From Monodelphis domestica (lineage: Eukaryota; Chordata; Mammalia; Didelphimorphia; Didelphidae): a stretch of DNA of 64,000 bases. Shown piece by piece: positions 55,741-64,000 of this stretch (the first letter of the stretch is position 1; each line of letters begins with the position of its first letter). The position numbers and the translations under genes are program-made. The notes under the pieces are model-generated. The model saw nothing but the letters and a program-made list of their open reading frames with translations, was not told the DNA's origin and did not search any database. The stretch lies in assembly GCF_027887165.1 (NCBI RefSeq), contig NC_077235.1:50213395-50277394 (forward strand), read 5' to 3'.

Positions 55741-56869
55741 GAAAGCTGTTCAGAAGTTAGGAAGGGTGGTTGGGAATAGGAGTGGATACGTTAGGGTGAA
55801 ACCATCCATAGCCTGTCCTCCGTGACCTCCCCTAAATCTCCCATTGATGGAATCACCCAAGTGGGATGGCAGCAGGCCAGCCTGTTGAGCATCCCTCTAT
55901 GTGTGGCTCTGTGGCTCGTCCACTGCTCACTTTTCCCATCGCTCAGCCCCCAGAGGAGGTGTCTCATGTAACCTCTGGTACCTGGCTGCACACTTGCCTC
56001 TAATCTACCCACCCCAGTAGCAGGAAATCGGTATTACTTGAAAGCACCTCCCGAAACGTCAGCTGAAATCCAGCGTGTAATCAATCATCTGTATTGTTTC
56101 AGGACATGTTTGGGAATGAAGTTTTTCTGTCGGCCGCGGCCCGCGTACAGTTGAAGTCCCAGTAAGAGGCCGGCCACATCCACCTAGCTATGGATATTTA
56201 AGAGGCCCCAGCAGAGTTTTTAACTAGTGTCCTCGAGAATAATACCACTTCCATTTCCACGGCTTCTAACAATAGCCAGAGATGTCACATAACTAGAGGG
56301 GAGGGTCCTAACGAAACCCTCACAAAGGAGCCCACCAGAATGTTAGGTCCTTCACCTTTTGTTTTGATTTGGTAAGGACTGAACCGTCTGCACCCTTTCC
56401 AGGTAGATTGGACCAATGAAAGCAGCCTGGGTGAGGGGCCAATCCCAGCACTTTGTAAGAACTAGGGCTGGAAGGGAGTGGGATGAGAATATCTCCATTC
56501 CGGACCACTGGGGTTGAAAAGGATGCTGGAACCAGAAGGACAAGGGGCTCTGCCCTGCTGGGAGTCCCAATCCCAATGTCCTTTTCGTTTTCTTCTCTCT
56601 ATCTCCTGGAGGTTTTTGCACTTGCCAGGGTGGCTGTTTCCAGGACTCGGTTCTTAAGACTCCAGATTCCCAGAGGCCAAGGGGGTTGCCGGCCAGTGTC
56701 CCAAGCATGTGTTGGACACATGTGGGTGGTTAGTTCACTGCAACCCTTAGCAAGTGCTTGCTATGGGCAAGGCTTTTTTGCTAGGCACAGGATGATGAGA
56801 AAGCCAGGCCCTAACTGAGAGGAAAGCAGGAGGGGTTGTGAGCTTGGAGAACGAGCTCTGACTCTGGCC
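55741..56869. other. Unique upstream DNA of GPC4
   Basis: Apart from the candidate element at 56040-56260, no feature was recognised. Frames of 110-118 codons near 56350-56820 have no known domain. Confidence 0.5.
56040..56260. promoter_or_regulatory. Candidate non-repetitive regulatory element upstream of GPC4
   Basis: This repeat-free stretch has several CpGs outside the main island (ACGTCAGCTG, CGGCCGCGGCCCGCG), a PBX/HOX-like AATCAATCA site, and ATATTTAAG/ATAATACC AT-rich sites. It lies about 3 kb upstream of the GPC4 exon. Motif content alone is weak support; conservation is not testable here. Confidence 0.25.
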
Positions 56870-57310
56870 GTGGAGCAGTGGACAGAGTGCTGGCCCTGGA
56901 GCTCAGAGAGCTGCACTGGGTTACCAGCTTGGGAATGAAGAGAAAGTTACTTAGCTCTGCCTGAGGCTTCTGAGGTTCCTAAACTTAGGGCTGGCAGGGA
57001 CCTTAGAGGTCATCTTATTTCACACCAAACTGGACAAAGGAGGGAAAGGGGCCCATTGGAATGCCTTGAAGGAAGCACTTAGGAAACCACATAAAAGTGT
57101 TCTTCAGACCAACGAGCTTTGATGAGAATGGGGCTTCAGGGCATATTAGGGTGCTTCCTTTCAGGGATAGGGCCAAGCTCCAAGGCCCAAGGCCCTTTGG
57201 CATCTGTATGGAGAAGCAGAAAGGTACAATGGAAAGACTGTTAGCTTGGGAGGAGGCTTGAATTCCAATCATGTCTCAGGAGATCATCAGCTGTGTGACC
57301 ATGGAGGTCA
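56870..57310 (+). repeat. Two MIR-type SINE fragments
   Basis: 56870-57025 has AGTGGACAGAGTGCTGGCCC and CAGGGACCTTAGAGGTCATC. 57215-57305 has ATTCCAATCATGTCTCAGG. Confidence 0.6.
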
Positions 57311-57559
57311 GGATGGGGAGAAGGGACCAACCACTGGCTAATAGCATGCCTTCTTTAAGGAAGGTGGAGGAAGGAGAATTGTCTTGGCTGTTTGGGGGTT
57401 TGGGCTGGGTTAGCTTTGCTTGGCAGGTGAGCATTTTCTGTAGAAATTTTCTTTAAGCATTTTCTGTAGAGACCCATATAGGGGGCCAAATTCTGACATC
57501 TTCCAGGGGACACTTTAGGTGGGGGCATGAACCAAAGATGGCCCCCTGGTTGGAAGCAG

Positions 57560-58110
57560 GTAGTACCCTCGACATCTTGAACAAGTCGCTTGGAACCTGG
57601 CTCCTCCTCTGGAAAACGGGAAGACTAATTAGGATTTTATTACTTATGTAAGAAACTTAGGGGATTGTTGGGAGGACAACTCTTTGCAGACCTTAATGGT
57701 TGGCACTGGTTCCAGTTCTGGTACTGGATGATCATGACCATGGACAACACCATTCTGCAGCGTCTTCAGTCCTCGGTCTTCTCCTCTGTGAAATGGGGCT
57801 AACTGCAAGTGCCCTGGCCACCACAGGACCTGGGCTCCTCTTAAAGAACACGCTCTGGGCTCTCTTGCTAGTATGCCCTGAGGGGTTGTAGGGTCTGGGG
57901 GTCACCAAGTTATAGGAACCAGAGATGTAGAGCTGGAAAGGCCCAGGAGATCAGCTAGTCCAACGGCTTTATTTCCTGATGAGGAAACTGAGGCCCAGGG
58001 CATCAAGGTGACTTGCCCAGGGGCACGGAGGTAGCAAGCATTAGGCGTGGTGTGGAAATGCTGCCCGAATCAGGGCCAACCCTCTTTTCACTGAACAGGC
58101 TCTCCCTACT
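57560..58110. repeat. MIR-type SINEs upstream of the GPC4 island
   Basis: 57560-57720 (+) has CTCCTCTGGAAAACGGGAAG and ATTGTTGGGAGGACAAC. 57917-58100 (-) has GATGAGGAAACTGAGGCCCA and GTGACTTGCCCAGGGGCACG. Confidence 0.75.
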
Positions 58111-58229
58111 CGTGGCCGAGGCAAGGCAGGTGGCTGTCCCGAGGGGCACCGGCTTTGCAGCTCGGCTCCCGGCGGCCTTTCAGACTTTGCTTTGAAAGAA
58201 GAAAGTCAACAAGTTGGCATTTTCTTCAG

Positions 58230-59199
58230 GAGCGTTAGGAAAGCATCGAAGGGAAGCGACTAGGGGCGGGACAGGGAGAATTGGGCGTGTCTACTGTCGT
58301 CTTCCCCCCCCCCCCCCGCCCCTGCACCCCAGTCCACCCCAGCCTCTGAGGAAGTGCAGCCAGCTCCTCCGAATCCGGCCCGGGATCCAGGTTTTCTCCG
58401 GGCCCGGCCGGTCCCAGCGCGCTACCTCCCTCCTGTCTCCCCGCCCTCTCCCCCACTGCCTCCCCCTCCCCCTCCCCGCCCCGACCCGGCAGTGGGCTCG
58501 GCCAAGTTTGCTGAGCGTCGCCGCCGCTGCCGCTGCTGCCGCCGCCACCACACACTGGCCAGTCAATCAGGAGCGGGGCCGAGCGGAGGCGGGCCGGGCC
58601 GGGCCGAGCCTTGAGGGGGGAGCTGCGGGAGCTGAGCGCAGAGCTGAGCAGAGCAAGAGCAGAGCTGAGCAGGGCAGGGCACTGCAGAGCACGGCAGAGC
58701 CGAGCGGTGCGGAGTAGGGCAGAGCTTAACAGGGGAAGGCTGAGCTGAGCTAAGCTGAGAGGCGCAGCCCAGCACAGCCCAGCGCAGCCCAGCCCAGCCC
58801 AGCCGAGCTCAGCAGAAGCGAGCCGGCGGCCGCGACGCCTGCGAGGGCGAGGACGAGCCGCGCGCACGGCAGGCAGGCAGGCAGGCAGCCAGGCAGCCAG
58901 CCAGCCTCCCCTCCGATCGGCCCCCCTCCTCCCTTCGCTGGTTTACCTCCTCCGGCGGCTGTGCAAACAACTTCTCGGAGCCCAAAGGTCAGGGCCCGCA
59001 GCCCGAGAGCCGAAACTCTCTAGCTCCCGCCGCCGCCGCCGAGGGGGCGCTTGGGCATCTCGGAGCGACGCTCTCTGCCCGTCTGTCCTCCCGCTCGCCC
59101 GCCGGCCCGTGCGCCTCCGCCTTCCTCGTCCCGAGCTCGGAGCGGTCTCCCTGTGCCGTGCCCCTTCTCGCGCTCCTCTCTGCCCCCAGCCCCCTAGCC
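58230..59199 (+). promoter_or_regulatory. GPC4: GPC4 CpG-island promoter and 5'UTR
   Basis: CpG dinucleotides become dense here and stay dense through exon 1, while the flanks are CpG-poor. A consensus GC box (GGGGCGGG) lies at 58263-58270, and further C-rich Sp1-type runs lie at 58306-58330 and 58455-58490. I see no convincing TATA box, so initiation is probably dispersed, and the start site cannot be fixed from sequence. The segment also carries GC-rich tandem arrays: GCC/GCT triplets near 58518-58553, GAGCTGAGC-type units at 58617-58760, AGCNCAGCCC decamers at 58763-58804 and (GGCA)n at 58869-58905. These probably lie in or beside the 5'UTR. No upstream ATG that would obviously compete was seen close to the start codon. 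Confidence 0.85.
58617..58905. repeat. GC-rich tandem arrays in the GPC4 promoter/5'UTR
   Basis: Three short-period arrays follow each other. The first is degenerate GAGCTGAGCA-type units to about 58760, the second is decamers of the form AGCNCAGCCC at 58763-58804, and the third is GGCA tetramers at 58869-58905. They read as open frames on both strands only because the period and composition avoid stops. Length polymorphism would be expected. Confidence 0.8.
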
Positions 59200-59359
59200 A
59201 TGGCCCGGCTGCCCCTGCCGTCCCTCCTCTGCACGCTGGCCGCCCTCAGCCTCAGCCTGCTGGCCGCCGAACTCAAGGCGAAAAGTTGCCTGGAAGTGCT
59301 TGAGGTCTACGTCTCCAAGGGCTTCAACAAAAACGATGCGCCCAGTAACGAGATCAACG
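59200..59359 (+). CDS. GPC4: Glypican-4, coding exon 1 (N-terminus, partial gene)
   Basis: This exon encodes the start of a GPI-anchored heparan-sulfate proteoglycan of the cell surface that modulates Wnt, FGF, Hedgehog and BMP ligands. The 53 complete codons read [20 protein letters not shown], then [14 protein letters not shown] and [19 protein letters not shown]. Human GPC4, as I recall it, has MARFGLPALLCTLA..., LLAAELKSKSC and [18 protein letters not shown], so the paralogue assignment is firm; GPC6 differs clearly here. Residues 1 to about 23 form a signal peptide ending near LLAA. Cys30 is the first conserved cysteine of the glypican core. The ATG has G at -3 and +4 (strong Kozak context) and is the first in-frame ATG; the frame is open further upstream but only from a GTG. 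The exon ends ATC AAC G followed by gtgagt, a phase-1 donor at the same ING position as the human exon. The remaining exons lie beyond the window. Nothing suggests a pseudogene: there is a CpG-island promoter and an intact splice site. Confidence 0.95.
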
Positions 59360-60189
59360 GTGAGTGGGGAGGGAGGTTGGGAACCTGGGGAGCGGGACGC
59401 CCGTCAGGCCCCCAATCGCCCCGGGCTGCGCCCCCATCCTGCGGGCGCACCCGCTCACCGGCCTCAGGTGTGGCTGCGAGAAACCCGACCCTCAGGGCAG
59501 GGAGCTGCTGGCTCCCCGCAGCCGACCCAGGGGGGATTCATTTCTGAATGCGCGCACACACACACTCACGCGAGTGGGCTTCTTCCCCCCCCCCCACTCT
59601 CCTGTGTTCCCCAGGCCCGATTTGGCCAGCCTTTGCCAGGGCGAGTGCTCCGCTCCAGGAGGGTGAGGCGGGGGTCCGGAAAGAGACGAACCTGAGTGGG
59701 TTTGTGTCGCACATGTGTGCAAAACTTGTAATTTGAATTGATTTCTTTTTCCAAATCCTCTTCCCCGCTTGCCCGGCTCCCCGTACCACCGGACTCCTTA
59801 GGGCTTTTAGTGGTGCCGAAGCTTTAGAAGTTGTCTTCAAAACAAAAACACCCGCCCCCTGCAGACCCTCACTTGGGGGGAGTCTGACGAGATTTTCTGG
59901 AAGGTATTTGGTATTTTTTTTTCTCACTTAACCTTAGGGTTAATTGCACATTCAATTTACAGGCCTTTGAAAGGACTGATTACCCACCGGAAATCTTAAA
60001 CTCTGTTTGGAGAGCGTCTTGCAAATGAAAGAGGGCTAAACTGGTGGAAAAATTATCACATTCTTTGAACTGTAGGTGTTGGAGAATGGGGCAGACACCT
60101 CTGCTGGGGACTGTTGGCAAAATTCATTCTTTTGTTCAATTATTTGGGAGAGCCCTTTCTCCTCTCTTTCGGGAGCAGTTAGTGTAGAT

Positions 60190-60360
60190 GTAGAGGAGGC
60201 CCAGCTGGAAGGGGGCTTTGAGGCCACCTCCTCGGATTACCAGGAAGGAAACTGAGGCTCAGAAAGTTGAGGTGACTTGTCCAAGGTCAGGAAGCTCGGA
60301 GATTGTGGAGCCAGGCTTCTGGTTCCTAGTCATGTGCTCTTTCCACACCGGGCTGCCCCT
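60190..60360 (-). repeat. MIR-type SINE in GPC4 intron 1
   Basis: GGAAACTGAGGCTCAGAAAG and GTGACTTGTCCAAGGTCAGG. Confidence 0.82.
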
Positions 60361-60500
60361 TCAAGCAACAGTTCCGTGCCAGCTCATTAGTGCCTGGGCC
60401 ACAGAACTCTGTAGTCAGTTACCCCGTGGAGCCTTAGCAGTCTCTAAAGACTCTGCAAGTCCAGTCAAAAGCCGTTTAGCTTATCGGTGCTGATTCCTAA

Positions 60501-60710
60501 CCTTAATCGAAGTTATGAGGCTTTGCTTCTATTTCTGTCCTAAACCCCTTTAATCAGTAACCCAAATTATGCCGCCGTGTTTCCGTTTGGAACCTTAACC
60601 AAACTTCTGAAGCCGTTGGGAGCCTTCTCCCAGGTGAAGCTTGTTTGGCCTCCATTCCTCACCTTAACCAAAGTTCTCTCGCCTCGCTTTGGTTCCTGAC
60701 CTTTTACAGA
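60501..60710 (+). repeat. Degenerate tandem repeat, about 46-bp unit
   Basis: The motif CCTTAAYCRAAGTTNT recurs at about 60501, 60546 (weaker), 60593 and 60662, so the spacings are about 46, 47 and 69 bases. Each is followed by a G/C-T-rich segment ending near TTTGGNNCCT or similar. It matches no dispersed repeat I recognise. Confidence 0.5.
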
Positions 60711-61307
60711 AAGGAGGGTGTCTACCCGGCACTTGGCCACTTAACGGGGTGGGGCACGCAGGGGGTATGGAGAGAGAAAGAGAGACCGAGACAGAGTTCC
60801 AACTAGGTCCTTCCAGTGACTTCAGCCCAGTTGGGCCATTCCAGCAGGGCTATTAATAACATTGGAGTCTACATTGGAGTCTACGGTAGCCACGAATTAC
60901 TTGTTAATTACAAAGGTAATTGTGGGAAGCTCCTGGATGATTTAGGAGTGGAACCAACCATATGTTACATAAATTGTTTTGATAGGACCAGCCTTGTTCC
61001 CACAGTAAGTCAATCCCTTCTGCACCTTTGCAGTTATCAAGTAACTCTCTCTCTCACACACAGTCGATTAGACACTATTTGCCCTTGAGCTGTCTGTCTT
61101 TTTTTTTTCCAGGCTGAAGTATGTACTGGATTGATGCAAGGTTTTATTGGTTGTAGAGCCTTGAAAAGCTCACTTTCTTTCCCTTCTCTCTTCCTTCCTG
61201 CCTGCCAGAAAAAGTAAAGTGGACCAGCCTTCCCAGGGGTCCTCTGCAGTCCAGGGCGACTGAAGGGCTCCCAGGTCTGCAGTTTGATCATTGAGCCCCC
61301 CTCCTAC

Positions 61308-61524
<217 letters not shown>

Positions 61525-61526
<2 letters not shown>

Positions 61527-62754
61527 AAGCAGAACTCTTTTAGCTCTTGTCTTCTCCATTTTAAAGGGCTTCTGGCCATGGAGATAATAGCACCATTTAA
61601 AAAGGGATGAGGAGCCCTTGAGCTGTGGGATTCCCACAGGTTCGTGGGGTCCCCTCTGGACTCCTGTGTGTGTGTGTGTATCTGTCTAGTCTAGCATCTT
61701 CAGGCTTTGCCGATCTCACGTTCTATGGGCCTTGCTCTCCAGAGCATCTTTACAAACACCTGCCCAGGAACTCTGGAGGTCTGCCTGCATCAACATTCTT
61801 ACCCCAAAGATTGGGGGTGTTCATAGTAGGCAACAGTAGGAAATGGAAGCTAATATGCTCCCACCCCAAACATTTGATTCTTTTTGTCTTGTCCTTCATC
61901 TCCCTCCCAGGGCTCTGCTTTTATTTCCCCTTTTGAATGACCTACTGGACTGCATTCTCCCAAGGAACAAAAGGAGTGCCTTTTTAGCTGCAATCCTTGG
62001 AAGACCACCAAGGACTCGGGCTCCTGTGGTGAAATTTCGCACCACTCTCAACAATAACAAAAATGCATGACTGAATGGCCCATAAATGTGGCGTGGTGGA
62101 AGCCTTCACTTGAGGCTAGGCTACTGTCACAACACAGACGGAGTAAATACCTTTGCTTGCTATTCAGGCCCCGGATAGAGAGCAACAGGAGCAATCTTGA
62201 CCATTGCACTGGCTTCCCTCCAGTTTTTGCATGTTCACGTCCTCCTTCAGGGAAAGAGGCTGGCCCACTTGATTTCAGATAGGACGGTTTCCCAGCCTGC
62301 CCCTCTCGCTTAGTTTCTAGGCTTCCCTTTTGACCGTGTCTTTAAAATGATACATCTCTGTGTTTCTGGGGAAGGGGTAGAATTCTCCCCTTCCCACTCT
62401 CATTCCCTACTCCCAAACTTTGAAGCCTTAATGGTGGCCTTGGACACGCGTGGTCAGGCTGTGTCCTGGTGGAGCTTTGAACATGCTTCCAGAACACTGT
62501 GTTCTGGAGGCACCTCCGCCTTTTTATAACTGAGCAATAAGATGATTCGATGTGTTTTGGGGGGGCATCCAGGAGCCTGTGTTTCATTTGGACCCAACAC
62601 TTTTCAGTGTGGTTAGTGGCAAGCTTGATCAGAAGCGCTCTTCAGGGAGGCGCTGATTTGGCCTTAGTATTCCTCTAATTCCTTCACTTCCCCATTAAGC
62701 CCCACAGGGGAGGCATTAATTCCAAGAGCAGCTATTTTAGTCCGTGCTTCTTAT
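61525..62754. other. Intronic DNA with no recognised feature
   Basis: Unique-looking sequence inside GPC4 intron 1. No exon-like block with flanking splice sites and glypican homology is present. Confidence 0.6.
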
Positions 62755-62890
62755 ATATATATGCCTGGCACCATACTAAGTGCTACACATACAAAAGCAA
62801 AAATGAAACAATCTGCCTTCTAGGAGCTTCTTTTCCAGTTGGGGTGAGGGAGTGACAATTGGGACTCAGATGAACACATACGGGATCTGC
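62755..62890 (+). repeat. Old long dispersed repeat, 5' fragment
   Basis: TGCCTGGCACCATACTAAGT, GCTACACATACAAAAGC and CTTCTAGGAGCTTC match the 10.08-kb and 50.7-kb copies. Confidence 0.5.
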
Positions 62891-62984
62891 AGACTTGCAA
62901 GGGGTCTTGTCAGCTAGGTAACATATACCCTAAGTGAGCCACTTGCTCCAGCATACATACTCAGCAGGTGCTCCGCCAGCCTCT

Positions 62985-63195
62985 TGCTTGATCTTGAGAG
63001 GGCACACACGGCCTCCCGAGGCAGCTCCTTCCATTTTGGGACAGCTCTGATTGTTTGGACAATTTTCTTGATATCGAATCAGAACTGATCTCTTTGCTGC
63101 TCCTCCCCGTTGCTCCTGGTTCTGCCCTTTGGGACCAAGCAGAACAAGTAAGTGAAATGTCTCTTCCATAGGGTAGCTAGCCCTTTGCCCGACTC
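62985..63195 (-). repeat. CR1/L3-like LINE fragment
   Basis: CTTCCATTTTGGGACAGCTC, CGTTGCTCCTGGTTCTGCCC and GGACCAAGCAGAACAAGTAA are the diagnostic middle of this repeat. Confidence 0.75.
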
Positions 63196-63344
63196 ATGAG
63201 AGTTATGCTGGATTCCCCAAGTCCTCTCCCCAAGTTAATTGTCCTTAGATCCTGATTCATCACCCCACTTGTCTTCTAGTTGCTTCCTACTTCTTTGTGC
63301 CCCTCTTAGATTGGGAAACCTTGTAGTTAACACAGGACTTCAAG

Positions 63345-63590
63345 AGTGGTCTGAGAGGTGGGGAGGGAGAGAGAGGGGGAATTAGGGAAGACCTCCTGGA
63401 GGGGTTGGCACCTGAACCGAGCCTTGAAGGGAGCCTGGGATTCCAGGGCGAGATGAGGAGGATTCACTGGATTTCAGGTATGGGGGAACAGCTTGTATAA
63501 AGGCATACAGGAAGAAGATGGAATGCCAAGGAGAGGGAGGAGCAAAATGGCCAGTTCAACTGAGACTGGTTCCTAGGAGGTTTGGCAGCA
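63345..63590 (+). repeat. Old long dispersed repeat, middle fragment
   Basis: GCACCTGAACCGAGCCTTGA, GGATTCCAGGGCGAGATGAG and ATAAAGGCATACAGGAAG correspond to the 53.8-kb fragment. Confidence 0.5.
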
Positions 63591-63611
63591 AAGACGGTGC
63601 TATAGTCTTGT

Positions 63612-63868
63612 TAACTTGTGTTGTTTGTCTGACTCTTGGGTGACCCCATTTGGAGTTTTCTTGGCCAAGGTACTGGAGGGGTTTGGCTTTGCCTTCTCCA
63701 TCTCATTTGACAGATGAAGATCCTGCAGCCAAGAGGGTAAATTAATTGACTTGTCCAGGGTCATACAGCTAGCAAGTGTCTGAGGCCAGATTTGAACTTG
63801 CAGAGATGAGTCTTCCGGACTCCAGGCCCAGCACTCTTCTCTACTGCAGCGCCACCTAGCTGCCTGTG
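63612..63868 (-). mobile_element. CORE-SINE with BovB/RTE-type tail (MAR1-like), full length
   Basis: Antisense: GTCTGACTCTTGGGTGACCC, TTCTCCATCTCATTTGACAG and GTCATACAGCTAGCAAGTGT, ending GCGCCACCTAGCTGCC. Confidence 0.88.
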
Positions 63869-63945
63869 TACATAAAGCTAAATGTGACCAGTGCCTGAAA
63901 CTGGTATACATAGTAGGTGTATAATAAATATTTATGTAGTCGAAA
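63869..63945 (+). repeat. L2 tail fragment next to a BovB-tailed SINE
   Basis: GTGCCTGAAACTGGTATACA and TAGTAGGTGTATAATAAATA resemble an L2 end. Confidence 0.4.
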
Positions 63946-64000
63946 TGTTTGGAGAGCAGCTAGTAGGGATAAGTAGTATGGTAAGAAAACAGGGAAAGTA

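Noticed and set aside
58235-58867. 210-codon antisense frame and others in the CpG island
   Set aside because: GC-rich, stop-poor DNA with tandem arrays. No domain, and it overlaps the GPC4 promoter.
59158-59199. Upstream in-frame extension of GPC4 from a GTG
   Set aside because: The ATG at 59200 has strong context and matches the known N-terminus, and the extension would precede the signal peptide.

Overview
The window looks like a marsupial nuclear genome. Two things point that way. One is a dense layer of MIR/CORE-SINEs, tRNA-headed SINEs with a BovB/RTE-type tail or an 'ACAGTATTGATTC...AAGGTAAGGG' tail, marsupial-type L1 copies and hAT transposons. The other is one recognisable host gene. 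I lean towards a didelphid opossum because of a SPIN-like hAT element, but the species cannot be proven from sequence alone.

The only host protein-coding exon I can support lies near the right end, on the + strand. It is coding exon 1 of glypican-4 (GPC4): 53 complete codons, a signal peptide and a clean phase-1 splice donor, set in a roughly 1.3-kb CpG island that must hold the promoter and 5'UTR. The remaining 4.6 kb to the right is the start of GPC4 intron 1. The 58 kb to the left is upstream intergenic DNA. GPC4 is X-linked in therians; in human its 5' side faces the 3' end of GPC3, which fits a gene-free upstream stretch.

Layout: 1-10.1 kb is unique DNA with MIR, L2 and CR1/L3 fragments and a 5'-truncated L1 inserted in a MIR. 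A full-length but dead L1 with target-site duplications occupies 10.1-16.8 kb. 16.8-31.3 kb is unique DNA plus SINEs; it includes an isolated CpG-rich segment at 23.7-24.3 kb with two facing CCAAT boxes and a 460-bp hAT element with perfect 8-bp target duplications. A second truncated L1 is at 31.3-33.5 kb. 33.5-44.3 kb is unique DNA, LINE fossils and a hAT. An LTR-retroelement fossil with both LTRs is at 44.3-48.0 kb. Next to it are two hAT elements inserted into the same target (48.49-48.91 kb). 49-54 kb is SINEs, a third L1 fragment and an AT-rich tandem repeat. At 54.7-55.3 kb there is a long homopurine block with about 65 uninterrupted GAA triplets, followed by the GPC4 promoter, exon 1 and intron 1 with a long (CT)n(CA)n tract.

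I found no operon-like, CRISPR, toxin or novel multi-gene system. The observations most worth a second look are the double hAT insertion, the SPIN-like element, the distal CpG-rich segment, the (GAA)65 tract near the GPC4 promoter and the LTR element with little-diverged LTRs. Repeat family names come from memory of consensus sequences, with no database search.
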